Source of the DNA: Flavobacterium sp. CG_23.5
GTDB taxonomy: Bacteria > Bacteroidota > Bacteroidia > Flavobacteriales > Flavobacteriaceae
Length of the DNA: 64,000 bases
Direction: 5' to 3'
Assembly: GCF_017875765.1 (NCBI RefSeq)
Contig: NZ_JAGGNA010000001.1
Location: forward strand, 1,495,501 to 1,559,500
In this document: positions 24,527-33,076 of the stretch, piece by piece
Position numbering within the stretch: position 1 is the first letter of the stretch
Layout of the letters: every line of letters begins with the position of its first letter
Program-made: the position numbers and the translations under genes
The notes under the pieces: generated by a model
What the model was told of the DNA's origin: nothing
The model's database searches: none
The model's input: only the letters and a program-made list of their open reading frames with translations

Positions 24527-25363
24527 ATGAATGATATTGTTTCTTATTTTTCCACAATACCTTCTTCCCATAGAAGTTTAATTTTGGTTAGCGGTATCAC
24601 CATTTTTTGGCTGATAGAAAATGCTTTTCCACTTTTTAATTTTGGTTACAAAAAATGGCATCATGCGAGTATCAATATTTTTTTGACGCTAACAACTATC
24701 ATCATAAATTTCTTTTTGGCTTTTATTTTATTAAAATCCGCTGATTGGACCATCGCAAATCATTTTGGAATTTTACAATGGCTGCCTCAAATGCCTTTAT
24801 GGCTTTATACCTTAATCGGATTGCTCCTATTGGATTTAATTGGTGCTTATTTGGTGCATTTAGTCGAACACAAAGCTAAATTCTTATGGCGTTTTCACCT
24901 AATTCATCATACGGACACATGGGTGGATACTACATCGGCCAACAGACATCATCCAGGAGAGAGTATTATTCGTTTTACGTTTACAACTTTGGGCGTTTTT
25001 ATTGTAGGAAGCCCAATGTGGCTGGTTTTCCTCTATCAAACCTTATCAGTCGTGGCAACACAATTTAACCATGCTAACATTTCTATTCCTAAAAAATTAG
25101 ATACCTTCTTGAGTTATTTTATCGTTTCTCCTGATATGCATAAAGTTCACCACCATCATGTTTTACCCTATACGGATAGCAATTACGGAAATATCTTTTC
25201 GGTTTGGGACCGTCTTTTTGGTACTTTTATGACGCTTCCAAAAGAAGAAATAATCTATGGAATAGATACTCATCCAATGCCTAAAGAACATAATAATTTA
25301 AAAAACTTATTGAAAATACCGTTTCAAAAACAACACAAAACAGAAAAGAGTAAAAAACAATAA
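24527..25363 (+). CDS. Sterol desaturase/fatty acid hydroxylase family membrane protein
   Basis: A di-iron membrane oxygenase of about 278 residues with four or more hydrophobic helices. The histidine clusters expected for the family are present: HLVEHKAKFLWRFHLIHH (about residues 110-127), NRHHP, and HKVHHHH near residue 205, plus NYGNIFSVWDRLFGT. It probably hydroxylates a lipid or carotenoid. The substrate cannot be fixed. The C-terminus is lysine-rich. The start is taken at MNDIVSYFS because the upstream promoter box overlaps the longer frame. Confidence 0.88.
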   Translation: MNDIVSYFSTIPSSHRSLILVSGITIFWLIENAFPLFNFGYKKWHHASINIFLTLTTIIINFFLAFILLKSADWTIANHFGILQWLPQMPLWLYTLIGLLLLDLIGAYLVHLVEHKAKFLWRFHLIHHTDTWVDTTSANRHHPGESIIRFTFTTLGVFIVGSPMWLVFLYQTLSVVATQFNHANISIPKKLDTFLSYFIVSPDMHKVHHHHVLPYTDSNYGNIFSVWDRLFGTFMTLPKEEIIYGIDTHPMPKEHNNLKNLLKIPFQKQHKTEKSKKQ

Positions 25364-25474
25364 AAAAAAGCATAATTTTGATAAGAAGTAATTATATTTT
25401 TTCTTAATATTGGATGATAATTAGAAATGTAATTTATTAATCATTAACAACTTATTTGAATTAATTTTCACGTG

Positions 25475-25753
25475 ATGAAAAAGAGTAACCGCAAAGAATT
25501 GAACTGGGAACAAACAGAAAAACTTGTTACAATGGCTCTAGAAGAAAAAAATCCTTTTGAAATTATCAAAAAAGAATTTGGTTTGGCTGAAAAAGAGATT
25601 TTGGAGATCATGAAAAAGAAGATGCCTGCAGAAAAATTTGAAATGTGGAAAAAGAAAGCTACTGCAAATAAACCAAAACCAAAACCCGTTAAAATAGATG
25701 ATTTTGACGAAGATTTGGATGGGAAATATTATATAAAAAACAAACTTGACTAA
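25475..25753 (+). CDS. DUF2805/TIGR03643-type small protein
   Basis: This 92-residue basic protein begins MKKSNRKELNWEQTEKLV. The helix-turn-helix-like segment NPFEIIKKEFGLAEKEILEIMKK (split at GLA) and the following MPAEKFEMWKKK match the small DUF2805 family of unknown function. A C-terminal KPKPKPVKIDDFDEDLDGKY tail is less conserved. A nucleic-acid-binding role is possible but unproven. A terminator follows within five bases. Confidence 0.7.
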   Translation: MKKSNRKELNWEQTEKLVTMALEEKNPFEIIKKEFGLAEKEILEIMKKKMPAEKFEMWKKKATANKPKPKPVKIDDFDEDLDGKYYIKNKLD

Positions 25754-25757
25754 AAAC

Positions 25758-25786
25758 GAAACTCCTGTAATTCAGGAGTTTTTTTT
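25758..25786 (+). terminator. Terminator of the DUF2805 gene
   Basis: Arms AAACTCCTG and CAGGAGTTT followed by eight T. Confidence 0.85.
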
Positions 25787-25815
25787 ATCCCATCGTTAAT
25801 TATAATCTGGAAATA

Positions 25816-26155
25816 GTGGTATCAGTAACATTAAAAGAGGAGAATTTCATATTTGAAATAAAAGGTTTGCACAAAATTTGGGCAATGGAAAGTAAAATTA
25901 TAGTTCCCAAAGCAAACATACTAAGAGTCCATCAGGACCAAGACGATTTTACCTTTTGGAAAGGTTTTAGAATGCCCGGTACCGAACCCTGGTTTAATAG
26001 CTGCTGGAACATTTTATAAAAAAGGCAGAAATTTTTGGAACGTCATGAATAAAAAAAATGCTTTAATTGTAGAATTAAAAGACCAGTATTTCAAGAAATT
26101 AATCGTTGAGGTGGAAAACCCAATAGAAACATTGAATTTATTAAACACTAAATAA
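25816..26155 (+). pseudogene. Frameshifted small PH-like (bacterial PH domain type) gene
   Basis: The first frame reads VSVTLKEENFIFEIKGLHKI ... WKGFRMPGTE and then runs into a stop after an unrelated FNSCWNIL. From the same point, another frame continues PGLIAAGTFYKKGRNFW ... ALIVELKDQYFKKLIVEVE to a stop two bases before the next gene. Together they give one plausible protein of about 110 residues. The loss of register is at GAACCCTGG, compatible with a small deletion or a sequencing error. The start codon is uncertain (GTG shown). Confidence 0.65.
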
Positions 26156-26156
26156 T

Positions 26157-27104
26157 ATGAAAACAACATTATTCTCATTCTTAATTTTATTTTCTACACT
26201 TTGTTTTTCTCAGGAAAAAAAAGAGGCTATTTCTTTTGACAAAAAAGAAATCACGATCAATCCTCTGATAAAAGGAACTTTATATTCCCCCTTAAAAGCG
26301 AATAAAAAAACAAATCTCGTTATTCTAATTGCGGGTTCCGGTCCCACTGACAGAGATGGAAATCAAAAAGGAATGACCAATAATTCTTTAAAAGATTTAG
26401 CAGAAGATTTAGCTAAAAATGATATTGCAGTTTTCAGCTATGACAAAAGGATTATTGCCCAAATGGCCGCTGGGACTATAAACGAAAAAGACCTTTCTTT
26501 TGATGATTTTATAAATGATGCTAAAGACGTTTTAGCTTTCTTTAAAAATCAAAAAAAATACAACAAAATCACAATAGCTGGTCACAGTGAAGGTTCATTG
26601 ATAGGAATGGTCGCTGCGAATGGCAAAGCCGATGCTTATATTTCATTGGCAGGAGCCGGACGAACAATTGATGCCGTTTTAATAGAGCAAATAGAAAAAC
26701 AGGCTCCTTTTCTAAAAGATGAAGTACAAGCAGATCTTGAAATTTTGAAAAGCGGAAAAACATTCGAATTAAAAAATAAAATGCTAGCTTCCCTTTTTAG
26801 AGAAAGCGTTCAACCTTATATGATTTCTTGGATAAAATACAATCCACAAAACGAAATCAAAAAACTTCAAATTCCGGTGCTATTAGTTAATGGAACTAAA
26901 GATTTGCAAGTAACCGTTTCAGAAGCTGAATTATTAAAAAAAGCCAAACCTGAAGCTCAACTTGTCATTATTGAAGACATGAATCATGTTTTCAAAGAAA
27001 TAAAGGGAGACGATACGGAGAATATGAAATCGTATTCAGATCCAAATTTACAAGTAGCCGAAAAATTAGTGGCAGCTATCAATCTTTTCATAAAATCGTT
27101 ATAA
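26157..27104 (+). CDS. Exported alpha/beta hydrolase
   Basis: A 315-residue serine hydrolase with a signal peptide ending at CFSQ near residue 19. The oxyanion-side loop is IAGSGPTDRDGNQ near residue 55. GHSEGS places the nucleophile at Ser144, NGTKDLQV the acid at about Asp249, and MNHVFK the histidine at about 277. This pattern resembles the family that includes Xaa-Pro peptidase-like hydrolases and esterases. The substrate is unknown. The gene begins two bases after the broken PH-like gene, which may once have been its operon partner. Confidence 0.85.
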   Translation: MKTTLFSFLILFSTLCFSQEKKEAISFDKKEITINPLIKGTLYSPLKANKKTNLVILIAGSGPTDRDGNQKGMTNNSLKDLAEDLAKNDIAVFSYDKRIIAQMAAGTINEKDLSFDDFINDAKDVLAFFKNQKKYNKITIAGHSEGSLIGMVAANGKADAYISLAGAGRTIDAVLIEQIEKQAPFLKDEVQADLEILKSGKTFELKNKMLASLFRESVQPYMISWIKYNPQNEIKKLQIPVLLVNGTKDLQVTVSEAELLKKAKPEAQLVIIEDMNHVFKEIKGDDTENMKSYSDPNLQVAEKLVAAINLFIKSL

Positions 27105-27153
27105 GCTGTAACAATTCGATAGAAAAAAGACTAATCGTTAAAATAAAATAACA

Positions 27154-29016
27154 ATGAAAAAAATAATTTTTGCATTTGCATTCGCTTCTGTACTTTGGAG
27201 CTGTAAAACAGCAGGTACTTCCGTTTCCTCTTCGACAAAAAAAGACGTTTTAGTAAGCATTAATCTGAATGACATTAAGGATGACAAGGTGATGGTTACC
27301 GTGGATGCTCCGTCAATTACAACTGATGAAATTACGTATCAAATTCCTAAAACAGTTCCAGGAACTTATTCAGAGGACAACTACGGCAGATATATTGATG
27401 ATTTAAAAGCGTATGACACCAAAGGAAATCTTTTGACCGTAAAGAAAACAGATGTTAATTCTTGGTCAATTGCCAATGCAAAAACCTTGGATAAAATTAC
27501 TTATTTGGTAAACGACTCCTTTGACACCGAAACTGGGAAAAAATTTGGTGATGATGAAATTTTTTCACCTGCAGGGTCTAATATTGATGCCGGTAAAAAC
27601 ATAATGCTTAACACCCATTGTTTTGTGGGTTATTTTACTAATTACATGTCATCACCTTATAAAGTGACCATTTCTCATCCGGCAACACTTTGGGGTGCAA
27701 CGTCCATGACAGATCAAGATGCAAGCAATACAAGTGACACATTTGTAATGTCTCGTTACGCTGAATTAGTTGAAAACCCAATCATGTATGCTAAACCGGA
27801 CTACACTACTTTTAATGTAGATGGAATGGACATACAAATTGCTGTTTATTCCCCTACAGGAAAATACACTGCTGAAAGCATTACTCCAGAAATGAAAACG
27901 ATGATGACTGCACAAAAACATTTTTTAGGAAAAATAAATTCCACTAAAAAATACAGTGTTTTGTTATATTTATCAACGATGAAGGAAAATGACGCCAAAG
28001 GATTTGGAGCTTTGGAACATCCTACGGCAACAACGGTAGTACTACCTGAAATTATGCCAAAAGATGAATTAGTAAAATCGATGAAAGATGTGGTTTCACA
28101 TGAATTTTTTCACATCGTGACCCCTTTATCAATCCATTCTAAAGAGATTCAATATTTTGATTACAACGCGCCTAAAATGTCACAACATTTATGGATGTAT
28201 GAAGGAGTAACAGAATATTTTGCTAATCTTTTCCAAATAAACCAAGGGTTAATCAACGAAGATGAGTTTTACACTCGCATGGCTGAAAAAATTGAAAGAG
28301 CTAGCACACTGAACGACACCATGTCATTTACCACTATGAGTGCTAATGTATTAACAAAACCATACAAAGACCAATACTTGAACGTATACGAAAAAGGAGC
28401 GCTTATCGGGATGTGTTTGGACATCATAATTCGAGAAAAAAGCAATGGCGAAAGAGGGATTCTTGATTTAATGCAAAAATTATCAAACGAATATGGCCCT
28501 ACCAAACCATTTAACGACGATGAACTTTTTGCAAAGATCACAGCATTAACTTATCCTGAAGTAGGTACTTTTTTAACTACTTATGTTTCTGGAACAACTC
28601 CAATTCCTTATGCAACGTATCTTGCAAAAGTTGGAGTAACAAACTCTACTGAAAAAATAGCCGGTAATGTTTTCTTGAAAGGACAATCTCCATACATAAC
28701 CGTAAATCAACAAACGAAAGAAATTTTTATCATTCCTAATATAGAACTAAACGACTTTTATAAAAGTCTGGGTCTTAAAGGAGGCGATATTTTAATGGCA
28801 ATTAATGAAAAACCATACACGTTGGACAATATTTATGAAATGATTTCCGCAAGTCAAACTTGGAAAGAAAATGATGCCATTTCAGTAAAAATAAAACGTG
28901 ATGGTAAGCAACAGGTAATCAACGGAAAAATAAAACTTCCTTATGAAGAAAAAGCGGGTCTTAAAGCAACTGATGCGAGCAAAAGCAAATTAAAAGAAGC
29001 TTGGTTTAAAGGCTAA
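27154..29016 (+). CDS. M61-family metallopeptidase with PDZ domain (lipoprotein)
   Basis: A 620-residue glycyl-aminopeptidase-like zinc protease. A lipobox ends at LWSC near residue 16. After an N-terminal beta domain, VVSHEFFHIVTPL gives the HExxH zinc site (His316, Glu317, His320) and WMYEGVTEYFAN supplies the downstream glutamate. The C-terminal part (about 530-600) is a PDZ domain with SLGLKGGDILMAINEKPY. The usual M61 length and order are kept. It lies 49 bases after the hydrolase gene and could be co-transcribed. Confidence 0.9.
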   Translation: MKKIIFAFAFASVLWSCKTAGTSVSSSTKKDVLVSINLNDIKDDKVMVTVDAPSITTDEITYQIPKTVPGTYSEDNYGRYIDDLKAYDTKGNLLTVKKTDVNSWSIANAKTLDKITYLVNDSFDTETGKKFGDDEIFSPAGSNIDAGKNIMLNTHCFVGYFTNYMSSPYKVTISHPATLWGATSMTDQDASNTSDTFVMSRYAELVENPIMYAKPDYTTFNVDGMDIQIAVYSPTGKYTAESITPEMKTMMTAQKHFLGKINSTKKYSVLLYLSTMKENDAKGFGALEHPTATTVVLPEIMPKDELVKSMKDVVSHEFFHIVTPLSIHSKEIQYFDYNAPKMSQHLWMYEGVTEYFANLFQINQGLINEDEFYTRMAEKIERASTLNDTMSFTTMSANVLTKPYKDQYLNVYEKGALIGMCLDIIIREKSNGERGILDLMQKLSNEYGPTKPFNDDELFAKITALTYPEVGTFLTTYVSGTTPIPYATYLAKVGVTNSTEKIAGNVFLKGQSPYITVNQQTKEIFIIPNIELNDFYKSLGLKGGDILMAINEKPYTLDNIYEMISASQTWKENDAISVKIKRDGKQQVINGKIKLPYEEKAGLKATDASKSKLKEAWFKG

Positions 29017-29033
29017 ATTTTAAAAAATATCAG

Positions 29034-29069
29034 AAAATCTCAATTTAGAAATAGATTGGGATTTTTTTT
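29034..29069 (+). terminator. Terminator of the M61 peptidase gene
   Basis: AAAATCTCAAT pairs imperfectly with ATTGGGATTTT, followed by a run of T. Confidence 0.7.
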
Positions 29070-29139
29070 TGTGAAATTTGAAGCACTTACCAAATCATTC
29101 CAACAATTTTCTTTATTTTGCGCCAAAATAAAAACAACA

Positions 29140-29850
29140 ATGAAAAAATCTATTATCGCATTTGTTACGCTTGTACTATTATCATCTTGTAGCAAAAATG
29201 AATCAAAAACTAACTTGCATATTACCGGAAATATAAAAGGATTAAAAAAAGGAACGCTCTACATTCAAAGAGTTGTTGATACTACTCTTGTTGCAATTGA
29301 CACCATTAATATTGATGGAAGTTCCGCATTTGAAAGTAATATCGATTTAAAATCTCCTGAGATGCTTTATTTATTTCTTGACAGAGGCGTAAGCAATTCT
29401 TTGGACAATAATTTATTTTTTTTTGCTGAACCGGGCAATATCAATATTGAAACTAGTTTAGATGCCTATCTTTCTGGCGCAAAAGTCACAGGATCTAAAA
29501 ACAATGAATTATATGAAGACTATAAAAAGATAAACAGTCGTTTTAAAGATGAAAGTCTTACTTTAGTTGAACAAAAATTCAACGCTATTAAAAGCAACAA
29601 CGCAAAAACAATTGATAGCATCAGCGCTAAGCAGGATTCCAATATCAAAAGACGATATTTATTTGCTACCAATTTTGCGTTAAACAACAGAAACTATGAA
29701 GTAGCCCCTTATATTGCTTTATCAGACATCTACGACATCAATGTTAAATATTTAGATACGATACAAAAATCAATGTCTCCTAAAGTAGCTCAATCACTTT
29801 ATGGAAAAAAATTGACTAAATATGTTGCCGAAATAAAAAATCAGAAATAA
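29140..29850 (+). CDS. DUF4369-type lipoprotein lacking a thioredoxin domain
   Basis: A 236-residue lipoprotein starting MKKSIIAFVTLVLLSSCSKN; earlier in-frame codons lie in the preceding terminator. The N-terminal 110 residues (LHITGNIKGLKKGTLYIQRV, FFAEPGNINIETSLD) match DUF4369, the domain that normally precedes a thioredoxin/TlpA domain. Here no CxxC motif follows. The remaining 100 residues are helical and end shortly after GKKLTKYVAEIK. It could be a natural short form or a shortened derivative of a TlpA-like reductase. It sits in the periplasmic side of the envelope. Confidence 0.75.
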   Translation: MKKSIIAFVTLVLLSSCSKNESKTNLHITGNIKGLKKGTLYIQRVVDTTLVAIDTINIDGSSAFESNIDLKSPEMLYLFLDRGVSNSLDNNLFFFAEPGNINIETSLDAYLSGAKVTGSKNNELYEDYKKINSRFKDESLTLVEQKFNAIKSNNAKTIDSISAKQDSNIKRRYLFATNFALNNRNYEVAPYIALSDIYDINVKYLDTIQKSMSPKVAQSLYGKKLTKYVAEIKNQK

Positions 29851-29881
29851 CTAAACGATTTTTTGATAAAGAAATAGAATT

Positions 29882-29915
29882 AAAAAACCATCTTGTTATT
29901 GACAAGATGGTTTTT
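29882..29915 (+). terminator. Terminator of the DUF4369 gene
   Basis: Arms AAAAACCATCTTGT and ACAAGATGGTTTTT around a short loop. Confidence 0.85.
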
Positions 29916-29991
29916 AGGTTTATATAAAAATAGGACTGAATAAAAATCTACAAATTCAATCTTAATTCAATTAGAAACAATTTTTAACTGT

Positions 29992-30456
29992 CTAAGTTTG
30001 ACTAGCGGCAATTCCAGCAATTATCATCCCGACAAACATTAAAACATACAACGAAAAAACAACTACCATCATAATTCCAATATATTTATAGTGTGATTTT
30101 AAATATTCCAAAGAAGTAGTTAATGTCTCGGAATCGCTGTTTTTAAATGCTGTTTTAGCATTTGATGCAAATTTATTCAAATAGTATATCGGAAAGAAAT
30201 AAAGTAGAGCTATTGCAAAGTAAACAAAAGCCATTACAATCCCAAAAGAAGAACCCATCATTCCCATCGCAGGATTAACCTTCCCCATCGCAGAAAATAG
30301 TGCCCCAGCAAATAATCCGGCAAGAATAATAAAACCAATTCCTATGTAACCAAGAATAGATAAAAAGTACGCCCACTTTGCTGTTTCCTTAAAAAAGTCC
30401 TTTGCAGACTCACTTAGTTTCATTTCGAAATTTTCAATAACTGAATACTCTTCCAT
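29992..30456 (-). CDS. DUF5362-like membrane protein
   Basis: A 154-residue membrane protein with three to four hydrophobic helices (about 30-58, 68-92 and 124-150). The N-terminal amphipathic part KLSESAKDFFKETAKWAYFL and the FPIYYLNKFASNAKTAF loop are features of the DUF5362 family, common in Bacteroidota. No function is known. A TAAATTTG promoter box lies about 25 bases upstream. It is a single gene. Confidence 0.72.
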   Translation of the reverse strand: MEEYSVIENFEMKLSESAKDFFKETAKWAYFLSILGYIGIGFIILAGLFAGALFSAMGKVNPAMGMMGSSFGIVMAFVYFAIALLYFFPIYYLNKFASNAKTAFKNSDSETLTTSLEYLKSHYKYIGIMMVVVFSLYVLMFVGMIIAGIAASQT

Positions 30457-30481
30457 CGTTTATATATTTTAGGTTAGATTC

Positions 30482-30489
30482 CAAATTTA
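30482..30489 (-). promoter_or_regulatory. -7 box for the DUF5362 gene
   Basis: The minus strand reads TAAATTTG 25 bases upstream of the ATG. Confidence 0.5.
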
Positions 30490-30549
30490 ACAAAAAAAAT
30501 ACGACATATCACAAACAGGATACAATTATTAATTTCATTCAAAAACAAA

Positions 30550-30578
30550 AAACCACCTAACAAAAGTTAGGTGGTTTT
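30550..30578. terminator. Hairpin terminator after tRNA-Thr
   Basis: AAACCACCTAAC pairs with GTTAGGTGGTTT; T/A tracts flank it. It lies six bases beyond the tRNA 3' end. Confidence 0.75.
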
Positions 30579-30584
30579 ATTAAG

Positions 30585-30658
30585 AGCCGGCGGAGGGACT
30601 CGAACCCACGACCTGCTGATTACAAATCAGCTGCTCTAGCCAACTGAGCTACGCTGGC
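30585..30658 (-). tRNA. tRNA-Thr (anticodon TGT)
   Basis: The 74-nt minus-strand sequence folds as a cloverleaf. The D-arm is AGCTCAGTTGGCTAGAGC and the anticodon stem CTGAT/ATCAG encloses TTTGTAA with anticodon TGT. The T-loop is TTCGAGT. The acceptor 5' strand GCCAGCG and 3' strand CGCCGGC pair except for A4 opposite C69. The T-stem also shows one non-Watson-Crick T-T pair. CCA is not encoded. Confidence 0.95.
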
Positions 30659-30736
30659 GACTCATTACGGGTGCAAATATAAGCTTGAATTTCTATTTTC
30701 CAAAACAAATTCAAACTTTTTTTGCTTTTTTTTTGA

Positions 30737-31003
30737 CTACAATTCGTTGATTTTAGCAATCAATTGATTAGCAGTTTGTTCCAATTCAACATTAATTTGT
30801 TTGAAGTGAGCTTTTTTATCTTCCACTTTTTTAGCGTTCACTTTTGTGATTAAACCGTCAAAAGCAGCGATAGCTTCGTCAATTAAAGCGTTAGTTTCTG
30901 TTGTTGGTTTTCCAGTTGTAGAAATTTCGAACAAGTAAACTGCTTCAATAATATCTCCTAAAACGTAGTTGATGTCTTTTTTTAAATTTTTAACGTTTGC
31001 CAT
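30737..31003 (-). CDS. Conserved hypothetical helical protein (88 aa)
   Basis: A short, acidic, fully helical-looking protein beginning MANVKNLKKDINYVLGDIIE, with no signal peptide. Similar small proteins occur widely in Flavobacteria, but I know no assigned function. The heptad-like spacing in VNVELEQTANQLIAKI-type sequence suggests coiled-coil or helical bundle packing. A TACTTTTG promoter box lies about 39 bases upstream. It stands between tRNA-Thr and manA, all on the minus strand. Confidence 0.7.
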   Translation of the reverse strand: MANVKNLKKDINYVLGDIIEAVYLFEISTTGKPTTETNALIDEAIAAFDGLITKVNAKKVEDKKAHFKQINVELEQTANQLIAKINEL

Positions 31004-31041
31004 TTTTATCTTTTTTAATTTGGATTTTTAATTTGCGTCTG

Positions 31042-31049
31042 CAAAAGTA
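31042..31049 (-). promoter_or_regulatory. -7 box for the 88-aa protein gene
   Basis: The minus strand reads TACTTTTG, matching TAnnTTTG, 38 bases upstream of the ATG. Confidence 0.5.
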
Positions 31050-31071
31050 CACATTATCTTTATATTACCGA

Positions 31072-32040
31072 CTATGAAATGTAAATTTCTAAAATCGAAG
31101 CTTTCCCATTGACAATGAACGAATTCATTGCCGCGGGAAGCAAAACGGTATCCCCTTTTTTATAATGAAACTTATATTCATTATATTCTATTTCAAATGT
31201 ACCTTCCACACACATATAGACTGTAAACGTTTCTTCCGTTTTAGAAACGGTAATTTTTCCATCTAACGGAATAAAATTAGTGGTGAAATAAGGACAATCC
31301 ACAACAGAATTGGATTGATTAATTTCCTCGGTATATCTTTTATAAGTATCTACTTTATTAAAGTTTATTGCTTCCAACGCTAAATCAACATGTAATTCTC
31401 TAGCGTTTCCGTTCGCATCTACCCTGTCAAAATCATAAAGGCGATAAGTAACATCCGAAGTTTGTTGAATCTCAGCCACCAATAATCCCGCGCCAATAGC
31501 GTGTACGGTCCCGGCTTCCAGAAAAAAAACATCTCCTGATTTTACTTTTACATCATCAAGAATTTGGAGTAAGGTATTATTTTTTACATTTTCTAAATAT
31601 TCGGCGGGATTTGATTTCTCTTTGAAACCTACTATTATTCGAGCATCCTTTTCAGCCTGCATCACATACCACATCTCTGTTTTTCCAAAAGAATTATGGC
31701 GTTTTTTAGCCAACTCATCATTTGGATGGACTTGTATGGATAGATCTTCCCGAGCATCTAAATATTTAAAAAGCAACGGAAATTGTTTTCCAAACCTTTT
31801 ATAAACATCCGAGCCCAAAATTTCATTTGGTGATTCATCAATAATCTCCGTCAATGATTTTCCTTTCAATTCTCCATTCGCAATTACGCTAACATCACCA
31901 TCTACGGTAGATAATTCCCAACTTTCACCTGTGATTTTTGAAGTAATCGGTTTGTTAAGAACCGTTTTTAATTTTTCACCACCCCAAATTCTTTCTTTCA
32001 AGATGGGTTCAAATTGTAAAGGATATATTTTTGAATTCAT
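31072..32040 (-). CDS. manA: Mannose-6-phosphate isomerase, type I
   Basis: A zinc-dependent cytoplasmic enzyme interconverting fructose-6-phosphate and mannose-6-phosphate, feeding GDP-sugar synthesis for surface polysaccharides. Its 322 residues show the short (class I, Firmicutes/Bacteroidota) form. Metal-site motifs are LSIQVHPNDELA (about residues 99-110), FGKTEMWYV (glutamate ligand) and FFLEAGTVHAIGAG near 173. The active-site arginine region is TSDVTYRLYDFDR. It is followed on the same strand by the 88-aa gene with a clear gap. Confidence 0.92.
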   Translation of the reverse strand: MNSKIYPLQFEPILKERIWGGEKLKTVLNKPITSKITGESWELSTVDGDVSVIANGELKGKSLTEIIDESPNEILGSDVYKRFGKQFPLLFKYLDAREDLSIQVHPNDELAKKRHNSFGKTEMWYVMQAEKDARIIVGFKEKSNPAEYLENVKNNTLLQILDDVKVKSGDVFFLEAGTVHAIGAGLLVAEIQQTSDVTYRLYDFDRVDANGNARELHVDLALEAINFNKVDTYKRYTEEINQSNSVVDCPYFTTNFIPLDGKITVSKTEETFTVYMCVEGTFEIEYNEYKFHYKKGDTVLLPAAMNSFIVNGKASILEIYIS

Positions 32041-32099
32041 GTTTTTTATTTACAAATTTTGCCGATTTCAGTACTTAGCCGTAATCCAATTTTATTACT

Positions 32100-32558
32100 T
32101 TATAATACTAATCTTTTAATAGTTTCCAGCGCTTTAGAAATGTGCTTTTGCGCCAGCATGCTATCAAAAATCATTTGAACAACTCCATTTTTATCGATCA
32201 CAAATGTCACTCTTCTGTGGAGTATCCCAAACAATCCCGATGAAACTCCAAAAAGTTTACTAATCTTTTTATCAGGGTCTGACAAAAGGATAAAAGGGAG
32301 TTGATATTGCTTTGCAAATTTTTGATGCGAATCTATACTATCATTGCTAATACCTATTACTTCCGCACCTAGATCTTTAAAATCTTCATATTGATCTCTA
32401 AAACTGCAGGCTTCAGCAGTACAAATGGGAGTATTATCTTTGGGGTAAAAATAAATAACTATTGGTTTTTGTCCAACTAAATTTTGGCTGTCAAAATCAT
32501 TTCCGTTAGTATCTTTTGCTTTAAAATTGGGGATTTTATCACCTACTTTTAATTCCAT
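32100..32558 (-). CDS. bcp: Bcp-type thioredoxin-dependent peroxiredoxin (PrxQ)
   Basis: A 152-residue cytoplasmic thiol peroxidase. NTPICTAEACSFRDQ contains the peroxidatic cysteine (Cys46) and the resolving cysteine five residues later (Cys51), as in E. coli Bcp. The PKD segment before it and the LSDPDKKISKLFGV region are also typical. Its start overlaps the end of the QueD-like gene by 10 bases, so the two are likely translated from one message. Confidence 0.92.
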   Translation of the reverse strand: MELKVGDKIPNFKAKDTNGNDFDSQNLVGQKPIVIYFYPKDNTPICTAEACSFRDQYEDFKDLGAEVIGISNDSIDSHQKFAKQYQLPFILLSDPDKKISKLFGVSSGLFGILHRRVTFVIDKNGVVQMIFDSMLAQKHISKALETIKRLVL

Positions 32559-32968
32559 TGCTCCCCTTTATAAGTTACAAAATTCCGGGGTGTCTCATAA
32601 AGAACCACTTCTAACTCGAATCCAGATTCGATTTTTTTTCTGATTTTATTCCAAATCACAACCACAATATTTTCTGCTGTTGGATTTAAATCCTGAAATT
32701 CCGGAACATCTAAATTCAAGTTTTTGTGGTCAAACTGATTCTCAACCTCTTCCTTAATAATGTCTGCTAGAAATTTTACATCCATGACAAAACCTGTTTC
32801 TGGATCAATTGGCCCAGTAACACTTACTATTAATTCGTAATTATGTCCATGAAAATTAGGATTGTTGCATTTGCCAAAAACTGCGTCATTTTGCTCGAAA
32901 GTCCAGTCTTTCCTATATAATCTGTGCGCCGCATTGAAATGGGCTTTTCGCGAAATCGTTACTCTCAT
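32549..32968 (-). CDS. queD: 6-carboxytetrahydropterin synthase / PTPS family
   Basis: A 139-residue tunnelling-fold enzyme of the QueD/6-pyruvoyl-tetrahydropterin synthase family, probably in queuosine synthesis. Zinc ligands are His15 (AHFNAAHRL) and His40/His42 (NFHGHNYEL), with Cys34 as the likely catalytic thiol in FGKCNNPN. MDVKFLADIIKEEV and LDHKNLNL-like text (FDHKNLNLD) match the family. A pterin-reducing role cannot be excluded from the sequence alone. It overlaps the peroxiredoxin gene downstream by 10 bases. Confidence 0.88.
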   Translation of the reverse strand: MRVTISRKAHFNAAHRLYRKDWTFEQNDAVFGKCNNPNFHGHNYELIVSVTGPIDPETGFVMDVKFLADIIKEEVENQFDHKNLNLDVPEFQDLNPTAENIVVVIWNKIRKKIESGFELEVVLYETPRNFVTYKGEQWN

Positions 32969-33001
32969 AATTTCAAATTTCAGATTTCAAATTTCAGATT
33001 C
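32968..33001. repeat. Short tandem repeat upstream of the QueD-like gene
   Basis: Two copies of ATTTCAAATTTCAG (about 15-base period) sit directly before the ATG. Confidence 0.7.
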
Positions 33002-33076
33002 CGCAAGTTTGCGAAACCCATTATTTAAAGTCTTTTATTTAATGTTAATAAATCTTTGAACTGCAATATTATTATT

